A stretch of 64,000 nucleotides of DNA, from contig JAFVWY010000015.1 of assembly GCA_017501465.1 (NCBI GenBank), positions 43,422-107,421 of the forward strand, given 5' to 3'. How positions within the stretch are numbered: the stretch's first letter is position 1; each line of letters starts with the position of its first letter. Source of the DNA: Bacilli bacterium. GTDB taxonomy: Bacteria > Bacillota_I > Bacilli_A > ML615J-28 > CAG-313. Below the pieces are notes generated by a model. The model did not search any database. It saw only the letters and a program-made list of their open reading frames with translations, and was not told the origin of the DNA. Below are positions 55,286 to 61,721 of the stretch, piece by piece. Made by a program: the position numbers and the translations under genes.

Positions 55286-55959
55286 TGTTTATAAATTCTT
55301 GCGTTATCACAAAGATAATCAAAAATTATTTTAGATTCACTAGTATGTAATCTTTCAGGATGCCATTGAACTCCTAGAATAGGAAGAGTTTTATGATGAA
55401 TTCCTTCAATAATATCGTGATGTTTAAATATTACTTCAAAATCAGTAGGAATATCCTTTACAGCTTGATGATGGTAAGAATTTATTACAAAAGTATCTTT
55501 AAAGTTTTTACAAAAATCATGAGTGTTTAGATTATTTACTAAATGTGTATGATCAACTTCGTCATTTTGTAAGTTAGCTTTTTTAATATCTTGATGTAAA
55601 GAACCACCTAAGAATGATGCTATTGATTGGATACCACGACAAATACCAAGAACAGGTTTTTGGAATTTTAGTGCGTGTTTAATAACTTTTTGATCTAGTT
55701 CATCTACGGCAGCATCAATACCAAGAGAGTCAGTATTTTCTTCATTATAATGAATAGGGTCGATATCATTTCCCCCTGGAATTAAGAAGCCATCGCATTC
55801 ATCAAGAATCTGCATTAGATTAGCATCTTTTAATGGTAAAATTATAGTACTAATACCTCTTTCTACAAAAGGAATAAGATAATTATAATTTAATTGTACT
55901 TTATAAGTTCCATTTTCAAATAAAGTTCTTGGAACAATTCCTATTAATGTAGCTTTCAT
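55255..55959 (-). CDS. Class I glutamine amidotransferase-like hydrolase (peptidase C26)
   Basis: A 234-residue member of the gamma-glutamyl-GABA hydrolase (PuuD-like) family. The nucleophile is Cys107 in LGICRGIQ, the oxyanion region is PGGNDIDP, and the His-Glu pair is in GVQWHPERL. These enzymes hydrolyse gamma-glutamyl amides such as gamma-glutamyl-polyamines or peptides; the substrate is not evident because no puu genes are near. Single-gene unit with its own promoter and GGAGG upstream. Confidence 0.9.
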   Translation of the reverse strand: MKATLIGIVPRTLFENGTYKVQLNYNYLIPFVERGISTIILPLKDANLMQILDECDGFLIPGGNDIDPIHYNEENTDSLGIDAAVDELDQKVIKHALKFQKPVLGICRGIQSIASFLGGSLHQDIKKANLQNDEVDHTHLVNNLNTHDFCKNFKDTFVINSYHHQAVKDIPTDFEVIFKHHDIIEGIHHKTLPILGVQWHPERLHTSESKIIFDYLCDNARIYKQNKMLTHQFE

Positions 55960-55986
55960 TTAAACCTCCATTTTTAAAACTATTAT

Positions 55987-56014
55987 ATTATATCATATAA
56001 ATTTTAAAAGTCAA
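55987..56014 (-). promoter_or_regulatory. Promoter of the C26 gene
   Basis: On the minus strand: TTGACT (56014-56009), a 16-bp spacer and TATAAT (55992-55987). Confidence 0.72.
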
Positions 56015-56032
56015 AATAAAAATATATAGTTC

Positions 56033-56061
56033 TTGCAAAAAAATGCGATTTATAGTATAAT
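56033..56061 (+). promoter_or_regulatory. Promoter of the P-type ATPase
   Basis: TTGCAA (56033-56038), a 17-bp spacer and TATAAT (56056-56061). Its -35 box is 18 bp from that of the divergent C26 promoter, so the two polymerases would compete. Confidence 0.78.
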
Positions 56062-56099
56062 AAATATAATAGGAAAATTAAATAAATGAGGTCAGCGAA

Positions 56100-58625
56100 A
56101 TGCCTAAAAAACAAATATTAACTGAATCAGAAATTAAAAGATATCAACCAAAATATGAAATTGGATTAAGTGAAGAACAAGTTCAAAAAAGAATTGAACA
56201 AGGCTTAATTAATGAAGTTTCTAATGGTAGTAACAAAACTATTCTTTCTATTTTTATAAAGAATATTTTTACTTTCTTTAACGTAATGTTTATTTTAATT
56301 GCTTTGCTTCAAGCAAGTGCACATGCTCCAATTATGAATTATTCTTTCTTAGTATTAATTATTATTAATACTGTGATTGGTATTTTCCAAGAAATTAGAA
56401 CTAAAATTACTATTGATAAGCTTTCTTTACAATCTGCTCCTAATGCATGCGTAGTTAGAAATGGTGAAAAAATCGAAGTAAAGTTAAACCAAGTAGTTTT
56501 AGATGATATTGTCTTCTTAAGTCCTGGTAAAGCAATTCCAACTGATTGTATTTTAGAACAAGGTGAAATAGAGGTAAACGAATCTCAATTAACAGGGGAA
56601 TCAATTCCAGTTAGAAAAAATGTTGGTGATACTCTATATTCAGGAAGTTTTGTTGTGTCAGGTAACTGTTATGCTCATGTTGAACGTATTGGTAAAGACA
56701 ACAGTATGGAAAAGATTGCTGCGGTTGCAAAACAATATAACAAACCACAATCTGAAATTATGAAGTCTTTAGGATATTTACTAAAGTTTGTAAGTATTAT
56801 CTTTGTACCTACTTTCTTAGTATTATATTGTAAGAGTGAATCAGTTCATTGGTCTGGAACTTTTATTGAAAAAGTTGGTCAATTCTTTGCAAGCTTTGTT
56901 AATCACAGTGAAACATATTCAACTACGGTTTTATCAACATGTGCTGCCCTATTGGGAATGATTCCATCTGGATTAGTATTACTTACTACTGTTGCATTGG
57001 CTGTTGGGGTTAGAAGACTTGCTAAACGAAATACTTTAGTTCAAGATATTTACTGTATTGAAATGTTGGCTCATGTAGATGTTTTATGTTTGGACAAAAC
57101 AGGAACTATTACTGATGGTACTATGACAGTAACAAGATATATTGAAATGAAGAGAAGTGAGTACAATGTTTCAGATGTTGTTAGTTCAATGAATAGTGCT
57201 TTACAAGAATCTAATTCAACATCTAAAGCATTAGAAGCATATTTTGGTTTTGGTAAAAAATACACACCAGTAGAAATTTTAGCTTTCTCATCTGAAAATA
57301 AATATAGTGGTGTTACTTTTGAAGAAGTAGGAACATTTATTCTAGGTGCTCCTGAGTTTGTATTAAAAGGCAATTTTGATAAAGTTTCAGAACAAGTAAA
57401 TGAATATGCTAACCAAGGTTTACGTGTTCTTGCTCTTGCACATAGTCCACTTCCTTTAAAGGATGGTAAAATTCAAAAGACACCAAGACTTGTTGCCTTG
57501 ATTTTGATTGAAGACCAAATTAGAAAAGAAGCATTTGATACTATCAAGTACTTTAAACAAAGTGGTGTTCAAGTTAAGGTTATATCTGGGGATAATCCTG
57601 TTACGGTTTCTGAGGTTGCTAGAAGAGTAGGGATAGAAAATGCAGAAGACTTCATTAGTTTAGAAGGTTTAAGTGATGAAGAAGTAGCTCAAGTTGCTGA
57701 TAGTTATACTGTGTTTGGTCGTGTTAAACCTAATCAAAAGAAGATTTTAGTAGAAGCTTTAAAGAAAGCTAAACATACAGTTGCAATGACTGGTGATGGT
57801 GTAAATGATATTTTAGCTCTTAAAGAAGCTGATTGTAGTATTGCTATGGCATCAGGATGTGATGCTGTTAAAAATGTTGCACAATTAGTATTACTAGATT
57901 CTAACTTTGCTTCAATGCCTAAGGTAGTAGGTGAGGGTAGAAGAGTAATTAATAATATTCAACAAACTGCCTCTTTATATCTTGTTAAAACTTTATTTAC
58001 AATGATTATTGCTATTTTAGCAATGACTGGCTTCCTAGGAAGATTTTCTGGAAGCAATAGCTATCCATTTATTTCATCACAACTAATGTTGATTGAAATG
58101 TTTGCAATAGGTATTCCTAGTTTTATTTTAGCACTTCAACCAAATAAAAAACGAGTTCAAGGTCATTTCTTATTAAATGTCATTAGAAAATCTTTACCTG
58201 GTGCTTTAACAATTGGTCTACAAGTATGTATTACTTATATATTATCTCGTTATTTAGGCTTTGATCGAAATGTTATATCAACTGTAATTATCTTTTCTGC
58301 GACATCAACTTGTTTATTAGTACTTTATATGGCTTGTCAACCATTTAACAAATGGAAAGCAGCAATGTTTACGATTCTTTGTTTATTATGTATTTGTATC
58401 TTCTCATTATCATCTTTTGGGGTTACAATTGAATCTATTGGATTCAGTTTTAGAGAACAATTTAACTTTGTTGCGATTGTTAAACAAGTAATTGCTGATG
58501 GTAAAGTTTATTATGATGCTAATGCATTATTATTAGCAATATCATTATCTGCAATTTCATATGTTTTCATTATTGTTATGAATGGCATCTTAAATATTAT
58601 TGATAATATTTTTGTTAAAAAATAG
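56100..58625 (+). CDS. Cation-transporting P-type ATPase (CtpE-like)
   Basis: An 841-residue ion pump. The actuator domain has ESQLTGESIPV, the phosphorylated Asp332 is in DKTGTITDG, and the HAD hinge is TGDGVNDILALKEADCSIAM. About ten membrane helices are predicted. The segment GMIPSGLVLLTTVALAVGV before the phosphorylation site is typical of the CtpE group, linked to calcium uptake in mycobacteria. It lacks N-terminal CxxC metal-binding domains and the Cys-Pro-Cys of heavy-metal pumps, arguing against copper or zinc. The ion is inferred. GAGGTC lies before the start; a hairpin terminator follows. Confidence 0.88.
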   Translation: MPKKQILTESEIKRYQPKYEIGLSEEQVQKRIEQGLINEVSNGSNKTILSIFIKNIFTFFNVMFILIALLQASAHAPIMNYSFLVLIIINTVIGIFQEIRTKITIDKLSLQSAPNACVVRNGEKIEVKLNQVVLDDIVFLSPGKAIPTDCILEQGEIEVNESQLTGESIPVRKNVGDTLYSGSFVVSGNCYAHVERIGKDNSMEKIAAVAKQYNKPQSEIMKSLGYLLKFVSIIFVPTFLVLYCKSESVHWSGTFIEKVGQFFASFVNHSETYSTTVLSTCAALLGMIPSGLVLLTTVALAVGVRRLAKRNTLVQDIYCIEMLAHVDVLCLDKTGTITDGTMTVTRYIEMKRSEYNVSDVVSSMNSALQESNSTSKALEAYFGFGKKYTPVEILAFSSENKYSGVTFEEVGTFILGAPEFVLKGNFDKVSEQVNEYANQGLRVLALAHSPLPLKDGKIQKTPRLVALILIEDQIRKEAFDTIKYFKQSGVQVKVISGDNPVTVSEVARRVGIENAEDFISLEGLSDEEVAQVADSYTVFGRVKPNQKKILVEALKKAKHTVAMTGDGVNDILALKEADCSIAMASGCDAVKNVAQLVLLDSNFASMPKVVGEGRRVINNIQQTASLYLVKTLFTMIIAILAMTGFLGRFSGSNSYPFISSQLMLIEMFAIGIPSFILALQPNKKRVQGHFLLNVIRKSLPGALTIGLQVCITYILSRYLGFDRNVISTVIIFSATSTCLLVLYMACQPFNKWKAAMFTILCLLCICIFSLSSFGVTIESIGFSFREQFNFVAIVKQVIADGKVYYDANALLLAISLSAISYVFIIVMNGILNIIDNIFVKK

Positions 58626-58659
58626 AAAAAACTCCATTTCTTAGTAAATGGAGTTTTTT
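58626..58659 (+). terminator. Terminator of the P-type ATPase gene
   Basis: A perfect 14-bp stem AAAAAACTCCATTT / AAATGGAGTTTTTT with a 6-base loop, right after the stop codon. Confidence 0.9.
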
Positions 58660-58676
58660 ATTAAGATTATTTAATT

Positions 58677-58704
58677 TTGATATATAACAAAATTATGATA
58701 TAAT
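58677..58704 (+). promoter_or_regulatory. Promoter of the 58.7-64 kb operon
   Basis: TTGATA (58677-58682), a 16-bp spacer and TATAAT (58699-58704), 21 bases before the first ATG. Confidence 0.7.
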
Positions 58705-58725
58705 GATATAAAAAGGAGAGTTATT

Positions 58726-60189
58726 ATGATTAAAAACGTTATTTTTGATTTAGATGGAACATTATGGCAAACTAAACAATCTTATATTTATGCTTATGAA
58801 AAATTATGTGAAAAGTATAATAAAACTCCTATAAAGGGATTTGAAGAAGTGATAAATTACATGGGCGTTAAAGTTGATATATTACTTCGAGATTTATTTC
58901 CTGAAATCGTTGATCAATCAAACATTATTAATGAAGCATTAAACTATTCAATTGAATACATTATGAAATATCCGGAGGGAACATGCTTTCCAGATGTATA
59001 TTCTACATTAAAAGGGTTAAGTGAGAATTATAATATTTATATTATAAGTAATTGTTTGAAAGAGTATGTAGAAACTTTTATGAATATTTCTAATACTTCT
59101 AGTTTTATTAAAGGATTTTACACAATTGAAAAAGGTGAAAAAGCTGATCATTTAAAAAATATCACAAATAATTTTACTGAAAAAAGTTTATTTGTTGGTG
59201 ATGATATAGAAGATTATAATCAAATATCAGATCATTCCTGTGTTTATTTTGTATATGCTTCTTATGGGTATAAGGATTGTGATGAGTATGATTATAAAAT
59301 TAACTGTTTAGAAGAATTATCGACAGTTTTACAAAAAATAATTAGAAAAGAAAGAATCTTAAGTAATTATAGATATGAAATAATATCATCTAATGATACC
59401 AATCTTACCCTAATTGAAAAAGAGTATGGTCTATGTTATTTTGGCTTTATTGAGACATATAGTATTGATGATCTCTATAAAGTTATTAATAAACTAGTAA
59501 TTAAATCTAAGGGAAAAAAATTAGTGGGCCCAATTGATGGAAATACTTTTTACAATTATAGATTTGCCATTAATAATTTTGATTGGAAATTATATCCAGA
59601 CTGTAAGAATTCATTTGAAGAATATAACGCATTTATTCAAAGTGGATTTAAGATTAAACAAGAATATAGTTCTACTTTAGCAAATATTAATACCAAGTTT
59701 TATGAAAGATCTCAAAGATATACTCTATCTAGTGAATATAAATTATTATTTGTTGAAGGGGCAGAATGTTATAAATATTTAGATGATTTATATGAAGTAA
59801 CAATAGATGCATTTAGTAAGGCAGATTACTATGAAAGTATTTCTAAAGAGGATTTTATTGAATTGTATTTGGAAAGTATTAAATTATGTAATCCAGATTT
59901 GTTTTTAATTTATCATCATGACAAACTAGTCGCGTTTCATTTTTGTTATGAAGATTTAGAAAAGAGATTTTATGTTTCTAAAACCGTTGGGATTAAAAAA
60001 GCCTATCAATTTAAAAACATTTTATTAACAATTATAAATTGTTCATATAAAAGAGTTATAGAAAAAGGGTATGACAAAGTTTTACATCATTTTATGAATG
60101 ATAGAACAAAAACATTACAAGCTATTTACAGAGGTTACGAACTTAATAAAAAACGATTTGTATTATTGGAGTATAATAATGAAGATTAA
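58726..60189 (+). CDS. HAD phosphatase fused to a GNAT-like domain
   Basis: A 487-residue protein. Residues 1-205 are a HAD hydrolase: FDLDGTLW (nucleophile Asp8, Asp10), IISNC (motif II), the Lys region EKGEKADHL and FVGDDIEDYN (motif IV). Residues about 215-487 resemble a GNAT acetyltransferase of the type with an N-terminal GPIDGNTFYNYRF segment and a long substrate region, ending in a GYELNKKRFVLLEY strand. It would dephosphorylate and perhaps acylate the same or successive intermediates. AAGGAG supports the start. The end overlaps the next gene by 11 bases. Confidence 0.78.
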   Translation: MIKNVIFDLDGTLWQTKQSYIYAYEKLCEKYNKTPIKGFEEVINYMGVKVDILLRDLFPEIVDQSNIINEALNYSIEYIMKYPEGTCFPDVYSTLKGLSENYNIYIISNCLKEYVETFMNISNTSSFIKGFYTIEKGEKADHLKNITNNFTEKSLFVGDDIEDYNQISDHSCVYFVYASYGYKDCDEYDYKINCLEELSTVLQKIIRKERILSNYRYEIISSNDTNLTLIEKEYGLCYFGFIETYSIDDLYKVINKLVIKSKGKKLVGPIDGNTFYNYRFAINNFDWKLYPDCKNSFEEYNAFIQSGFKIKQEYSSTLANINTKFYERSQRYTLSSEYKLLFVEGAECYKYLDDLYEVTIDAFSKADYYESISKEDFIELYLESIKLCNPDLFLIYHHDKLVAFHFCYEDLEKRFYVSKTVGIKKAYQFKNILLTIINCSYKRVIEKGYDKVLHHFMNDRTKTLQAIYRGYELNKKRFVLLEYNNED

Positions 60190-61246
60190 AAGATGTAGCC
60201 ATTGTGTTAATGATAATACAGTTAAGAATTTTAAATTGTATGATGATGGAGTCTGTAATTTTTGTCATACTCATCTAGAATATTATGATATTTTACATAA
60301 TTATAATGATTTGAAAAAATTATTTTTATTGAAAATAAAAAATGATGGTCAATATGAGTATGATGCTGCTGTAGGATTTAGTGGAGGTAAAGATTCAACT
60401 TATGTATTATATAAATTAGTAAAAGAATATAATTTGAAAGTCTATGCTTTTACACTTGATAATGGTTTTTTGTCTGATGAAGCGAAACAAAGAATTAAAG
60501 ATGTTGTGAACGCACTTAATGTTAAACATGAATTTGTGGAATGCGACACTAATTTGTTAAAGAAAATTTATAAATCAATTGTTTCTAAATATTTATCGCC
60601 TTGTATAGCTTGTAGTTTTTTGGGTTATGCTGTTATGATTAATCAAGCATCCAAGATTAATGCTAAAGTAACAATTCATGGAAGAAGTACATATCAAATG
60701 TTTAGAAATTTTGCAACTGATGTAGAGGATGTTTTTAAGCCATTTATTTTTTCTGGTTTGCAAGAAAATGTAGACTTAGAATCATTATATAAACAAGTAT
60801 TAGGAAAGATTGAGTCATTAGTAGATAATAAATTAAAAGAAGAAATTCAAACGAAATTATTAAAAGATGCATATAAAAACGGATTTAGAGAGTTTGTTGC
60901 ATATTTTTTGTATCATCCTTATAATAAAGAAGATGTTATAGATTTTTTACAATCAAACAAAATTTGGACATTTGATAATGAGGATGAACATTTTGATTGT
61001 TTGATTCATTATGGTGCTTGGTATTTAAAATCTTTAATCGCACGTAGAAATCATGAATTACCTGAATATAGTGTTATGATAAGAGAAAATCATATTGATA
61101 GAGATATCGCATTAAATATAGTAAATAATACAAAGTTTGATAAGACAAGAGCAAAAAAAGAATTAAAGATGTTTTGTGATTATTGTAATTTAAGTTATAG
61201 TAAAATAATGATTAAAGCTAAAATATACTCAAAAAGATGGTGGTAA
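60179..61246 (+). CDS. PP-loop ATPase with zinc ribbon (N-acetyl sugar amidotransferase-like)
   Basis: A 355-residue N-type ATP-pyrophosphatase. The N terminus has CSHC and CNFC, a four-Cys zinc ribbon in the arrangement CxRCVMD...GVCNxC of WbpG/PseA-type sugar amidotransferases. The PP loop is FSGGKDSTYVLY, and CIAC follows in SPCIACSFLGYA. It would adenylate its substrate for replacement by an amine or by sulphur. The usual HisH/HisF ammonia partners are not adjacent, and the second CxxC is also seen in tRNA sulphur carriers, so the nucleophile is open. ATG 60179 is preceded by GGAG; the longer frame from 60098 overlaps the HAD-GNAT gene and has no ribosome site. Confidence 0.8.
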   Translation: MKIKRCSHCVNDNTVKNFKLYDDGVCNFCHTHLEYYDILHNYNDLKKLFLLKIKNDGQYEYDAAVGFSGGKDSTYVLYKLVKEYNLKVYAFTLDNGFLSDEAKQRIKDVVNALNVKHEFVECDTNLLKKIYKSIVSKYLSPCIACSFLGYAVMINQASKINAKVTIHGRSTYQMFRNFATDVEDVFKPFIFSGLQENVDLESLYKQVLGKIESLVDNKLKEEIQTKLLKDAYKNGFREFVAYFLYHPYNKEDVIDFLQSNKIWTFDNEDEHFDCLIHYGAWYLKSLIARRNHELPEYSVMIRENHIDRDIALNIVNNTKFDKTRAKKELKMFCDYCNLSYSKIMIKAKIYSKRWW

Positions 61247-61250
61247 TATA

Positions 61251-61721
61251 ATGTTATTAATAAAAAAATACCTATTACCAATAGTTCTTTCAGTTTTTTT
61301 ATACACGATTTTATATATTTTTGACTTTACTAAGTCTTATTTCAGTATACATTTGATTAAATTAATTTTATTTATTATATTAATTAGGGTTATAGATGAT
61401 ATAAAAGATTTTGAAAAAGATACATTGAGAAATCGTTGTGTTTTTAATAAAAAAACATTAATTGGTTTATTAATATCTTTAATAGTAATTTTATTTACTA
61501 TTACATTTTACTATCAATCTTATTTACTACTAGTATCTATTATATTTATAATAATAGGTAATTTAAAGTTTAAATATTTTAAATATTTTAAAAGTTTATT
61601 TTTACCCTCTGTAATTATATTTATTAGTTATTATTATTTTGGTATTAACTATTATTGTGTGGTATTTAGTTTATTGATTTTTATAGGAGATTTGTATTTA
61701 ATAAAGAAAAGTGGTGATTAA
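61251..61721 (+). CDS. Small UbiA-like membrane protein
   Basis: A 156-residue integral membrane protein with five or six predicted helices. Near residues 47-60 it has RVIDDIKDFEKDTLRNR, close to the (R/N)xxDxxxDFExD motif by which UbiA-type prenyltransferases bind Mg-diphosphate. The family is usually about 290 residues with two such motifs; only one is seen here and no second half follows in any frame, so it is a half-size relative, a truncated copy, or a different membrane family. Codon use is as AT-rich as its neighbours. GTGGTAAT lies before the start, 4 bases after the previous stop. Confidence 0.55.
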   Translation: MLLIKKYLLPIVLSVFLYTILYIFDFTKSYFSIHLIKLILFIILIRVIDDIKDFEKDTLRNRCVFNKKTLIGLLISLIVILFTITFYYQSYLLLVSIIFIIIGNLKFKYFKYFKSLFLPSVIIFISYYYFGINYYCVVFSLLIFIGDLYLIKKSGD

